The notes under the pieces: model-generated | What the model was told of the DNA's origin: nothing | Seen by the model: only the letters and a program-made list of their open reading frames with translations | The model's database searches: none | Shown: in pieces, positions 1 through 6,529 of the stretch | How the letters are laid out: every line of letters starts with the position of its first letter | How positions within the stretch are numbered: position 1 is the stretch's first letter | Translations under genes and position numbers: made by a program | From: Candidatus Aminicenantes bacterium UBA4820 | GTDB lineage: Bacteria; Acidobacteriota; UBA4820 | DNA length: 15,106 nucleotides | Assembly (NCBI GenBank): GCA_002402325.1 | Contig: DHFQ01000017.1 | Span: 1 to 15,106 of the forward strand | Direction of reading: 5' to 3'

Positions 1-2
1 CA

Positions 3-305
3 TCTCACAACTATGTTGTAAAGGCAGTAAAGGGAACCTGCACAACAGATTCCAACACAATGGCAGGAACAGATGTTAATGGAACTCCATCTGAAATTAC
101 ACTTTCTGCTACAGATAATGGTGCAGGTTGCGGAGTCCTCATCACATTTAGCGGTGGAACTGGCGCAACACAATTTGACCTGTGGGTTGATGGGAGTCAG
201 GCAGTAACACACATTACATCGGGATACATTTACGCTCCTGTAGACCCCAACTCGCACAACTATCTTGTTCAAGGAATCAACGGGACTTGCTTTACCAACT
301 CTAAC
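3..305 (+). repeat. Two copies of an FN3-like protein repeat, period 249 bases
   Basis: Codons 3-56 and 252-305 each encode an 18-residue block beginning SHNY and ending SN, with 11 of 18 residues identical, including SHNY, GTC and SN. The offset of 249 bases (83 residues) suits one beta-sandwich module. The nucleotide sequences have diverged, so this is an old duplication. More copies probably lie upstream of the window. Confidence 0.6.
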
Positions 306-689
306 ATCTCGTCGGTGGCAGATCCCGATTGTGGAGCACCACCACCACCACCTCCTGAAATTGCGACTGGAACGAACTTCACTGTGACAGCAAACCAGAC
401 ATCCCAAAGTATAGGATGGAACAGTGAACCGACAGCGACAGGTTACAGAGTCTATAGAGGAACGAAAACTCAACTTTCCGCGCTTTGCGATGCAACAAAT
501 GACTTCTGCACGAGGTATGATGGAGCAGATTTGACACTTGAAATAACATCAGATGATCCTGCAACTATTGATACAACTAACAGGGTTGTCTATTACCTAA
601 TTGTTGCCTACAACACTGGTGGAGAAGGACCTTCTGGAACTGCTACTTGTGGAGAAAGACAGGTCAACACAACAGGAAACTGCCCATAA
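3..689 (+). CDS. Secreted fibronectin-III-like repeat protein, C-terminal part (5' end outside window)
   Basis: The reading frame is open from the first bases of the window to the TAA at 687-689, so this is the last ~228 residues of a longer protein; the ATG at 60 is internal. It is rich in Thr, Gly, Asn and Ser, with regularly placed Cys and almost no Lys, as in exported beta-sandwich proteins. A block beginning SHNY(V/L)V and running through GTC to SN occurs twice, 83 residues apart. A six-proline linker (bases ~337-357) precedes a last module containing GYRVYRGT and VVYYLIVAYNTGGEGPSGT, typical of a degenerate fibronectin type III strand pattern. The protein ends in a Cys-containing tail (NTTGNCP). 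By eye its GC content is higher than that of the genes downstream. An adhesin, a surface protein or an enzyme with accessory FN3 modules are all possible. It might be a client of the secretion system downstream, but the terminator separates the two and nothing shows this directly. Confidence 0.75.
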   Translation, partial: SHNYVVKAVKGTCTTDSNTMAGTDVNGTPSEITLSATDNGAGCGVLITFSGGTGATQFDLWVDGSQAVTHITSGYIYAPVDPNSHNYLVQGINGTCFTNSNISSVADPDCGAPPPPPPEIATGTNFTVTANQTSQSIGWNSEPTATGYRVYRGTKTQLSALCDATNDFCTRYDGADLTLEITSDDPATIDTTNRVVYYLIVAYNTGGEGPSGTATCGERQVNTTGNCP

Positions 690-706
690 TCAACATTGAA
701 TAGACA

Positions 707-739
707 AAAAAAGGGGCTGGCTTTGCCAGCCCCTTTTTT
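707..739. terminator. Strong intrinsic terminator, probably bidirectional
   Basis: A perfect 9-bp GC-rich stem (GGGGCTGGC at 713-721, GCCAGCCCC at 725-733) encloses a TTT loop. It is followed by six T and preceded by seven A. It begins 17 bases after the stop of the repeat-protein gene. The A tract would act as the U tract on the opposite strand, so it could also stop reverse transcription. It isolates the upstream gene from the long operon that follows. Confidence 0.92.
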
Positions 740-826
740 ATTCCATAATCCATACAAATACAGGAGGCTGCCAATAATCCAAAAACTCATTTCTGTTTGT
801 TTATGATGAATATTTAATTTTCTCAC

Positions 827-855
827 TTGACTAAATTTCAAAAATGAATTATTGT
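827..855 (+). promoter_or_regulatory. Candidate sigma-70 promoter for the long operon
   Basis: TTGACT (827-832) matches the -35 consensus at five of six positions. After exactly 17 bases comes TATTGT (850-855), a four-of-six -10 match. This is the best pair in the 175 bases between the terminator and the first gene. If used, transcription would start at about 862, at or just before the ATG at 865, giving a leaderless or nearly leaderless first cistron. That fits the absence of a Shine-Dalgarno sequence before either ATG 844 or ATG 865. Other AT-rich boxes exist nearby, so the call is tentative. Confidence 0.4.
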
Positions 856-864
856 TTAATTGTG

Positions 865-1407
865 ATGAAGAAAATAGTTGCCTTCTTTGGAAGTGCTCAA
901 ATAAAAGAGAGGGAGAAAATATATAAAGACGCAATGAATTGCGCTAAGACTCTCTCTTTAAATAACTTTAAAGTTGTAACGGGTGGATACAGCGGAATTA
1001 TGGAGGCTGCATCAAGAGGAGCAAAAGAGGGCAGAGGAGAAGCGATTGGAGTTATAAGCAAATCTTTTAAGGGTAGAAAACCAAATGTTTATTTGACAAA
1101 GAAAATCACCACAAAAGACCTTTATGAAAGGCAGAAAACTTTAATAGAAATGGCAGATTATTTTATCGCTTACGAACCAAAGGTTGGAACTCTTTCTGAA
1201 GTTATGATGGTATTTGCTTTGAGAAAAAATGGAGAAAAGGTAAATTCTCCTCTCTGTTTGATTGGCAAGAAATGGCTTGATTTGATGACATTTTTAAAAA
1301 GAAAGAGAATATTTGAGAAAAATCTGTTAAAATACACTTTCTTTTTTGAAGATGGAAAGAAATGTTCAAAATTTTTGATAAATTTTAAAGAGGTTTCAGT
1401 TGAGTAA
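865..1407 (+). CDS. LOG-family (lysine decarboxylase-like) Rossmann protein with altered PGG motif
   Basis: The protein has ~180 residues and a LOG/TIGR00725-like fold. It starts MKKIVAFFGSAQ, has the glycine-rich nucleotide-binding turn TGGYSGIMEAASRGA (residues ~40-54), then YERQKTLIEMAD, then EPKVGTLSE (104-112). LOG enzymes release cytokinin-type bases from riboside 5'-monophosphates, and bacterial homologues hydrolyse nucleoside monophosphates. Their signature is PGGxGTxxE. Here the two glycines of PGG are replaced (EPKVGT), while GT, the final Glu and the upstream Arg are kept. Activity is therefore uncertain and 'nucleotide-binding protein' is the safest description. ATG 865 is chosen because MKKIVAFFGS aligns with the family start; ATG 844, seven codons upstream, is possible, and neither has a ribosome site. 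It is the first gene of the operon and overlaps lepB by 8 bases. Confidence 0.75.
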   Translation: MKKIVAFFGSAQIKEREKIYKDAMNCAKTLSLNNFKVVTGGYSGIMEAASRGAKEGRGEAIGVISKSFKGRKPNVYLTKKITTKDLYERQKTLIEMADYFIAYEPKVGTLSEVMMVFALRKNGEKVNSPLCLIGKKWLDLMTFLKRKRIFEKNLLKYTFFFEDGKKCSKFLINFKEVSVE

Positions 1408-2248
1408 AAAAAAGGAAATTAAGGAAGAAAAAAAAGATATAAAGAAAAAGGGAACCATAAGAGATTACTGGGAAACTTTGTGTCTTGTCTTAATTTATGT
1501 TATGTTTGCAAGGACATGGATTTTTCAAAATTCAAACATCCCTTCCGGTTCAATGAAGGATACATTGCTCGTTGGTGATAGGTTAATAGTTAACTCTTTT
1601 ATTTACGGGCCTGTTTTATCAAATTTTGAGAAAAAAATTCTTCCCATTAAAGACATAGATTACGGTGATATAGTTGTTTTTAAATATCCTGCAAGGCCTG
1701 AAGTTCCATTTATAAAAAGAGTTATTGCAAAAGAAGGTGATGTGGTTTATATAAAAAATCAGCATGTTTTTCTTAATGGAAAGGAATTGAAGGAGCCTTA
1801 CGCCAATTTACCCGATGTGATCAAAAATTTGAATGTTGAAGGGATAGAAATTTCGGATAAATCTCAAATAAAGGAGTTACCAGATTATCTAAAGAATCCT
1901 GATGCCTTTGAAGTGGAAACATCGCCAGGAAGGGTTGATTTGAGAATAAAATCTTCACAAGGAGAAATGTTTCCATTCAGCGATACATTTGGTCCCTATT
2001 TGATTCCAGAGGGGCATCTTTTTGTTATGGGAGATAATAGGCTAAATAGCGAAGATAGCAGGTATTGGGGATCACTCGATGAGAAAATGATATTGGGGAA
2101 GGCGTGGGTTATCTGGTGGTCTTATGAAGATGGAGATTATGATTATCTAAAAACAGATGCAAAAAGCAGGATTCAAAGGCTTATTTCAAAGTGCGTTCAT
2201 TTCTTTGATAAAACGAGATGGAATAGGATGTTTTCCTGTCCATCGTAA
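1400..2248 (+). CDS. lepB: Signal peptidase I
   Basis: This is a membrane-bound serine protease (family S26) that removes signal peptides from exported preproteins on the outer face of the inner membrane. A basic N-terminus (residues 1-21) precedes one membrane anchor (~24-42). Box B is PSGSMKDTL, with catalytic Ser51. The general base is Lys106 in FIKRVIAKEGD. Box E is GDNRLNSEDSR, starting at Gly211. At 282 residues it is within the usual range; a family-typical insertion (~120-190) lies between the catalytic Lys and box E. The start is TTG 1400, preceded by AAAGAGG at 1387-1393; no better in-frame start precedes the anchor. It may process PilP-like or other Sec substrates only indirectly: lipoproteins need LspA and pseudopilins need a prepilin peptidase. 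The identification is firm. Confidence 0.95.
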   Translation: MSKKKEIKEEKKDIKKKGTIRDYWETLCLVLIYVMFARTWIFQNSNIPSGSMKDTLLVGDRLIVNSFIYGPVLSNFEKKILPIKDIDYGDIVVFKYPARPEVPFIKRVIAKEGDVVYIKNQHVFLNGKELKEPYANLPDVIKNLNVEGIEISDKSQIKELPDYLKNPDAFEVETSPGRVDLRIKSSQGEMFPFSDTFGPYLIPEGHLFVMGDNRLNSEDSRYWGSLDEKMILGKAWVIWWSYEDGDYDYLKTDAKSRIQRLISKCVHFFDKTRWNRMFSCPS

Positions 2249-2259
2249 GGAGGATAAAT

Positions 2260-2496
2260 ATGCAATTAAGTCAAGCGGTACGCGATTTTCTGTCTCAAAA
2301 GGATGAAGAGTTTCGTAAAGTTTATGAAAAACATCAAAAGTACGAGCAGGAACTTAATGCCCTTGCAAGCAAAGGCTTTTTGTCTCCCGAAGAAGAATTA
2401 AGGGTTAGTGAAATAAAAAAACTAAAATTAAGTGCAAAAGATAAAATGCTCCTCATAGCCAAAAATCATCAAGATGAAATAAAAGACTTGCACTGA
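2260..2496 (+). CDS. Small DUF465/YdcH-like coiled-coil protein
   Basis: This 78-residue, fully helical, charged protein has no signal or membrane segment. The pattern FLSQKDEEFRKVYEKHQKYE, then a short loop with FLSPEEE, then KKLKLSAKDKM is the helix-turn-helix hairpin typical of DUF465 (YdcH-like) proteins, whose function is unknown. The start is certain: a near-perfect Shine-Dalgarno TAAGGAGG (2246-2253) sits on the lepB stop codon, 6 bases ahead of ATG 2260. Such a strong site suggests high expression relative to its neighbours. Confidence 0.8.
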   Translation: MQLSQAVRDFLSQKDEEFRKVYEKHQKYEQELNALASKGFLSPEEELRVSEIKKLKLSAKDKMLLIAKNHQDEIKDLH

Positions 2497-2520
2497 TTTG
2501 CTTTTTTGAAGGAAAAGGGG

Positions 2521-2775
2521 ATGGACAAACTTCCTTTTGGTGATCCACTTAATGAAGATAGAGAATTATCTCAAACCTTTAAAAAGATAATTGAAAGACT
2601 TATATACATAGGAATAACCCTTGAAGAGGCAAAAGATGAAGTTGAAAAAATTTACATAAAAACGACCCTCAAAGCCTTTTCCGGAAACAGAAGCAAGACA
2701 GCGAAGCAATTGAGGATACATAGAAACACATTAAATGGCAAAATTGAAAAATATAAGTTAGATGAGGATTCTTGA
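2521..2775 (+). CDS. Fis-type helix-turn-helix DNA-binding protein
   Basis: This is an 84-residue protein. Its C-terminal ~40 residues match the Fis/NtrC C-terminal HTH (HTH_8) in KTTLKAFSGNRSKTAKQLRIHRNTLNGKIEKYKL, written here as its two key halves: 'GNRSKTAKQL' is the positioning helix and 'IHRNTLNGKI' the recognition helix. The N-terminal half is a short amphipathic helix region (ERLIYIGITLEEA). There is no receiver or AAA+ domain, so it is a stand-alone DNA binder resembling Fis, or the detached tail of a bacterial enhancer-binding protein. ATG 2521 is chosen because AAGG (2509-2512) lies 8 bases ahead; TTG 2506 is an in-frame alternative. Its stop overlaps the thiL start (TTGA). It may regulate this operon, but no target site was identified. 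Confidence 0.75.
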   Translation: MDKLPFGDPLNEDRELSQTFKKIIERLIYIGITLEEAKDEVEKIYIKTTLKAFSGNRSKTAKQLRIHRNTLNGKIEKYKLDEDS

Positions 2776-3770
2776 GGGTTTTGACAAAAAAAAGCGAGAC
2801 AGAGTGGATTGATTACATAAGAAATCGTTTCAAATCCTCAAAGGCTGTTTTAGGGATTGGAGATGATTGTTCAATAATAAATGGCGACGAAAATCTTGCT
2901 TTAACTTCAGATATCCTCATTGAAGGAATAGACTTTAAATGCAATTGGGCTCCTTTCAGGTCATTGGGGTGGAAATCTCTTGCAGTAAATCTTTCAGACC
3001 TTTCATCTATTGGTGCAAAGCCACTCTATTTTCTTCTTGACCTTGCAATCCCTGAAAAAATCAAAGATTATCAAATTGAGGACTTTTTAAAGGGAATTGA
3101 AACTCTTTCAAAATTGGAGGGAATTGAACTTATTGGTGGAGACCTGAGTAAAAGTTCTTCAAAATTTTTCATTTCAATTACTGCAATCGGGATTGTTGAA
3201 GGAGAGCCTCTTTTGAGGGGAAAATCAAAAGTGGGGGATTTTATCTATTTAACAGAACCGATTGGAGGTGCTGATTTAGCACTCAACCTTTTTAAAAAAG
3301 GTTCAACCCTTGATGAGTTTCCTTTAAATGGAAAGGTCAAGCCAAAGAACAAGATTCTTGATAGATTTTTTAGACCCCCATCACAGACTTTAATTGGAAG
3401 GACTCTGTCCCGACAAAAAATTGCCTCCTCAGCGATTGATATTTCTGATGGACTTATAAGCGACCTTTCTAAACTTATCTCAGGTTTAGGTGCAATTCTT
3501 GAAGTTGATAAATTGCCAAAATTTGATGAGAAGGTTTCTTTAAAATCCCTTCTTTACGGTGGAGAAGAGCAGACTCTTATTTTCACAGTGAACAAGTCAG
3601 AAGAGCATCTTCTTGGTGAAAGCAAAATAAAATGCTTCAAAATAGGAGAGGTGATAGATACGAAGGGTATTTTTTTAAAAAGAGGAAATTCAATTAAAGA
3701 GGTTAGACCATTCGGATTTGACCATTTTTCAAAAAATAGACACTTTTTAACTAAGATTCGTCTTAAATAG
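2772..3770 (+). CDS. thiL: Thiamine-monophosphate kinase
   Basis: The enzyme transfers a phosphate from ATP to thiamine monophosphate to make thiamine diphosphate, the last step of cofactor synthesis, in the cytoplasm. The 332 residues match the usual length. Family motifs appear in order: GIGDDCS (residues 28-34), TSDILIEGIDF (45-55), LAVNLSDLSSIGAKPL (~70-85), LIGGDLSKS, LRGKSKVGD, EPIGGA, then AIDISDGLISDL and LYGGEEQTLIF near the C-terminus. The last motif is usually GGEDxELLF, so Glu replaces Asp, a conservative change. The start TTG 2772 overlaps the preceding stop by 4 bases; TTG 2781 is also possible. No thiamine riboswitch-like region precedes it. A metabolic gene inside a secretion operon is odd but may be simple read-through linkage. 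Confidence 0.92.
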   Translation: MRVLTKKSETEWIDYIRNRFKSSKAVLGIGDDCSIINGDENLALTSDILIEGIDFKCNWAPFRSLGWKSLAVNLSDLSSIGAKPLYFLLDLAIPEKIKDYQIEDFLKGIETLSKLEGIELIGGDLSKSSSKFFISITAIGIVEGEPLLRGKSKVGDFIYLTEPIGGADLALNLFKKGSTLDEFPLNGKVKPKNKILDRFFRPPSQTLIGRTLSRQKIASSAIDISDGLISDLSKLISGLGAILEVDKLPKFDEKVSLKSLLYGGEEQTLIFTVNKSEEHLLGESKIKCFKIGEVIDTKGIFLKRGNSIKEVRPFGFDHFSKNRHFLTKIRLK

Positions 3771-3784
3771 TGCAGGGAGAAAAA

Positions 3785-4333
3785 ATGAGTTCTAACGAAG
3801 ATGACCTTTCCCTCCTGCTAAAAAAAGCCCGCAAGGGAGATATGGAGTCGTTTGATGAACTTTTTGAAAGGACAAAAGACAGGGTTTTTGGTGCAATAGT
3901 GGCTATGGTAAGAAGAGAGGCAATTGCAGAAGAAATCCTTCAGGAAGGCTACATCGCTTTGTGGGAAAATGGAGCAAAGATTGAGAAGCCTCTAAACTGG
4001 CTCTTTAAGTTTTGTATGAATAAGGGTATAGATTATTTAAGGAAAAGTGAAAATTTAAAGACCGCATCAATTGATGAGGAAGAGGACTCCTTCCCATCAT
4101 CTTTTTTAGAACCTGATATAGTCCTTGAAAATAGTGAAGAGGCAACTCTTGTAAGAAGCATAATTGAAAAACTTCCTCCAAAAGAGAGAGTCGTCTTTAT
4201 TATGAGCGACTATTCAGGTATGGATTCATTTGAAATTGCATCCATTTTGAACACTTCTCCATCAACAGTTAGAAATCAACTATCAAGTGCAAGGAAGAAA
4301 TTTGCTAAACTTTACAAAGAGGCTAAAAAATGA
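3785..4333 (+). CDS. ECF-type RNA polymerase sigma factor
   Basis: The 182-residue sigma-70 family protein contains only regions 2 and 4, as in the extracytoplasmic-function group. Region 2 spans residues ~8-92: ARKGDMESFDELFERTKDRVF, then EEILQEGYIALWEN, and WLFKFCMNKGIDYLRK for core binding and -10 recognition. Region 4 spans ~120-178: IIEKLPPKERVVFIM, then FEIASILNTSPSTVRNQLSSARKKF, a clear HTH for the -35 element. ATG 3785 is chosen because AGGGAG (3774-3779) sits 5 bases ahead; GTG 3770 is in frame but poorly placed. The stop overlaps the next gene as ATGA. It is followed by a small membrane protein, the position where anti-sigma factors usually lie. Its regulon may include this operon; no matching promoter was identified. 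Confidence 0.9.
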   Translation: MSSNEDDLSLLLKKARKGDMESFDELFERTKDRVFGAIVAMVRREAIAEEILQEGYIALWENGAKIEKPLNWLFKFCMNKGIDYLRKSENLKTASIDEEEDSFPSSFLEPDIVLENSEEATLVRSIIEKLPPKERVVFIMSDYSGMDSFEIASILNTSPSTVRNQLSSARKKFAKLYKEAKK

Positions 4334-4620
4334 TCAAAGGAAATCTAATTTTTAAGGATGAATGCGATTGGAAGCCATTTAAAAAAAATCTTTCAAAAAA
4401 GATTAAAAAAAGAATAGTCTCAAGAAGAATAAAAAATGTGGTTTTTATTGTTATGCTTTTTTCTATGTTTATTCTTTTTAGAGACGAAAATAGTACTCAA
4501 AAAAGTTATTTAGTTGCAAAAATTCCATCAAAAAATTGTGAAACATTGATAACTGAAAGCGGTTCTGTTATTCAGAAAAGTGACATAAGTTTTGTTGTCA
4601 AGATGGGGAATGAAAGATGA
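4330..4620 (+). CDS. Small single-pass membrane protein, candidate anti-sigma factor
   Basis: I do not recognise this 96-residue protein. It has a very basic N-terminal segment (residues 1-36, many Lys and Arg), a short hydrophobic stretch VVFIVMLFSMFILF (37-50) and a ~45-residue C-terminal part that the positive-inside rule places in the periplasm. It overlaps the sigma-factor stop (ATGA) and has AAAGAGG (4316-4322) 7 bases ahead of its start. A sigma factor followed by a coupled membrane protein is the classic sigma/anti-sigma arrangement. However, the zinc motif Hx3Cx2C is absent and the cytoplasmic part is short, so the role is inferred from context alone. It could instead be an accessory subunit of the secretion machine. 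Confidence 0.55.
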   Translation: MIKGNLIFKDECDWKPFKKNLSKKIKKRIVSRRIKNVVFIVMLFSMFILFRDENSTQKSYLVAKIPSKNCETLITESGSVIQKSDISFVVKMGNER

Positions 4621-5303
4621 AAAGAAAAGCCCTTATTTTGTTGTCAATTCTAATACTTTTGCCTGTGATTTTTCTTGCTTCAAAAGGTATTGAGAGATTA
4701 AAGATAGTTCTTACACAGAGGTCCGTTTCAAGTGTGGCACCGAGGGTTATGGAAGAGGTTTCATCTCAAGGACAGATTTCAATTGATAGCAAGAGAAATG
4801 CCTTAATAGTGGTTGATAATGCTCTAAACCTTGAAAGAATAAAAAATCTTATCGGAGAATTGGATGTTCCTCCAAGGACATTCGCTTTGAGTTCAACCCT
4901 ATCAATTTATGCACCAAAAAAGGAATCTATCTTTAAAAAAGATGAAGAGTTTATTGATGTAGATGACCTTATGAATCTATCTAAGGTCTCTGAGAAATAC
5001 GAAGGAATAATTGACATAAAAGAGGGATCAAAGGGGAAAATAGAATTTAAACCTTCGCCTTTCTCTTTAATGGTTGAAATTGGCGGATATGATCCTACAG
5101 TAAGAAAACTTTACTTTGAAAACATAGAACTTTCAAAAGCATCTAAAGATGCGGTTGAGACCCTCTTTAAAGGAAAAGCCAACTTAAAGGAGGGTGTTGA
5201 GACAACAATTTCTGTTTCAAAAAAGAGTTCCACACCTCCATTTAGAATCGGCGTCAGTCCAACTTTGCTTCCAGAAATTAAACAGGAAAAGGAGCATCCG
5301 TAA
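4617..5303 (+). CDS. Exported protein with secretin N-domain-like motif
   Basis: This 228-residue protein has an N-terminal hydrophobic segment (residues 5-21, an uncleaved anchor or a signal peptide). Residues ~52-87 (GQISIDSKRNALIVVDNALN, then ERIKNLIGELDVPP) reproduce the beta-alpha-beta pattern of secretin N1/NolW domains, which normally bind neighbouring secretin subunits or peptidoglycan-side partners in the periplasm. No secretin barrel follows. The rest is a beta-rich region with LKEGVETTISV (190-200), faintly like the strand motif of secretin cores. It overlaps the upstream gene (ATGA) and touches gspF (TAATG). It probably acts with the secretin encoded further down or senses it; an assembly chaperone or pilotin-like role is an alternative. 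The domain call is by pattern and needs profile comparison. Confidence 0.6.
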   Translation: MKRKALILLSILILLPVIFLASKGIERLKIVLTQRSVSSVAPRVMEEVSSQGQISIDSKRNALIVVDNALNLERIKNLIGELDVPPRTFALSSTLSIYAPKKESIFKKDEEFIDVDDLMNLSKVSEKYEGIIDIKEGSKGKIEFKPSPFSLMVEIGGYDPTVRKLYFENIELSKASKDAVETLFKGKANLKEGVETTISVSKKSSTPPFRIGVSPTLLPEIKQEKEHP

Positions 5304-6520
5304 TGCCAACTTTTGTTTGCAGATTTGGTGCGGCATCAGGTGAAGTTGTGGAACAACAGTTGGTTGGAGTAGATCAAAGAAATGTTGTTAAACAACTTGA
5401 AGAGAAAGGGTATACCGTATTTTCGGTTAAACCCCTTCATCCTTTAACAACTTATCTAAAAGTAATATCCCCCAAAAAAAGCAAGATAAATATGAGAGAT
5501 TTTATCACTTTCAATCAGGAGTTTTCTGCGCTTATAAATGCTGGTTTGCCGATACTCACCGCACTTGAACTTCTTCTTCAAAGGAAGAGAAACCCACTTT
5601 TTCAAAAGATGCTTCAGTCTATAAGAGATGATGTAAAAACAGGTGCTTCACTTTCGCAGGCGTTTGCAAATAGGGGAGATTATTTTCCCAAACTCTATCC
5701 TGCAACAATTGCATCGGGAGAGAGAACGGGAGAGATAGTCAAAGTCATAAGAAGATATCTTTTTTATATGGAGACAGTTCAGGCTATAAAAAAGAAAATA
5801 TCTTCTGCAATCATTTACCCTGTTATATTGCTGACAATGGCTGTCGGAATGGTGATTTTGTTAATGACGGTGATTATTCCAAAATTTGCGACCCTTTTTA
5901 TTGGTGCCGGTGCAACCCTCCCTTTAATTACGAGGGTGGTTCTTTCAATTTCTCACATATTTCAGAAGGGGTGGCCTTTGATGGCTCTGGTTGCTATTGC
6001 AACTCCAATTGTGATAAAGGCTGTAAATGCAAATCCTAAAGGAAGGTTCATTCTCGCAAAGTGGAGGATGAAAATTCCGGTTTTTGGAGCAAACACGATT
6101 AGATACAACACAGCCCAGATGGCAAGAACATTGGGAACTCTAATTTCAGGAGGAATCCCCATAATTCAAGCCCTTGACATAGTTGCAGATGCTATGAGCA
6201 ATGAAGTTTTCAAAGTTGAACTTAAAAATGTCAAAAACAAGGTCCTTGTGGGTGAAAGCCTCTGGAGTTCACTTGAGGCAACAGGCATTGCAACATCACT
6301 TCTTGTTGAAATGGTTCAGGTAGGTGAATCGACGGGTGCTCTTTCAGATATGCTTGAGCAGATAAGTTCTTTTTATGATCAGGAACTTTCAACATCTGTT
6401 GAAAGATATATGGCACTTTTAGAGCCTGTGATTCTAATTGTTATGGCTTTTATCGTTGGAATTATAGTTCTTTCTGTGTATATGCCCTTGTTTAGTATGT
6501 ATAACCTTGTAAGTGGATAG
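5303..6520 (+). CDS. gspF: Type II secretion/type IV pilus inner-membrane platform protein
   Basis: The 405-residue GspF/PilC protein is the polytopic platform in the inner membrane that couples the ATPase to pseudopilus growth. It has an N-terminal cytoplasmic segment, then two T2SSF repeats. Repeat one (~67-190) includes FNQEFSALINAGLPILTALE and ATIASGERTGEI. Repeat two (~268-395) includes MARTLGTLISGGIPIIQALD and EMVQVGESTGALSDML. Membrane segments are near 168-190, 220-240 and 372-395 (LLEPVILIVMAFIVGIIVLS). Start ATG 5303 shares one base with the preceding stop and has AAAAGGAG (5287-5294) 8 bases ahead. The length and both ASGE/VGES motifs are intact. Confidence 0.96.
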   Translation: MPTFVCRFGAASGEVVEQQLVGVDQRNVVKQLEEKGYTVFSVKPLHPLTTYLKVISPKKSKINMRDFITFNQEFSALINAGLPILTALELLLQRKRNPLFQKMLQSIRDDVKTGASLSQAFANRGDYFPKLYPATIASGERTGEIVKVIRRYLFYMETVQAIKKKISSAIIYPVILLTMAVGMVILLMTVIIPKFATLFIGAGATLPLITRVVLSISHIFQKGWPLMALVAIATPIVIKAVNANPKGRFILAKWRMKIPVFGANTIRYNTAQMARTLGTLISGGIPIIQALDIVADAMSNEVFKVELKNVKNKVLVGESLWSSLEATGIATSLLVEMVQVGESTGALSDMLEQISSFYDQELSTSVERYMALLEPVILIVMAFIVGIIVLSVYMPLFSMYNLVSG

Positions 6521-6529
6521 GAGTAAAAG

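Noticed and set aside
608..934. Minus-strand frame spanning the terminator
   Set aside because: It would run through the strong terminator and antisense to two supported genes; no start signal or recognisable domain.
1400..2248. Signal peptidase as the processing enzyme for the pseudopilins
   Set aside because: The protein has S26 Ser/Lys boxes, not the aspartate motifs of prepilin peptidases, so it cannot fill that role.
2700..2790. Thiamine riboswitch ahead of thiL
   Set aside because: thiL starts inside the preceding gene's stop codon, leaving no untranslated space, and no TPP-riboswitch-like motifs were seen.
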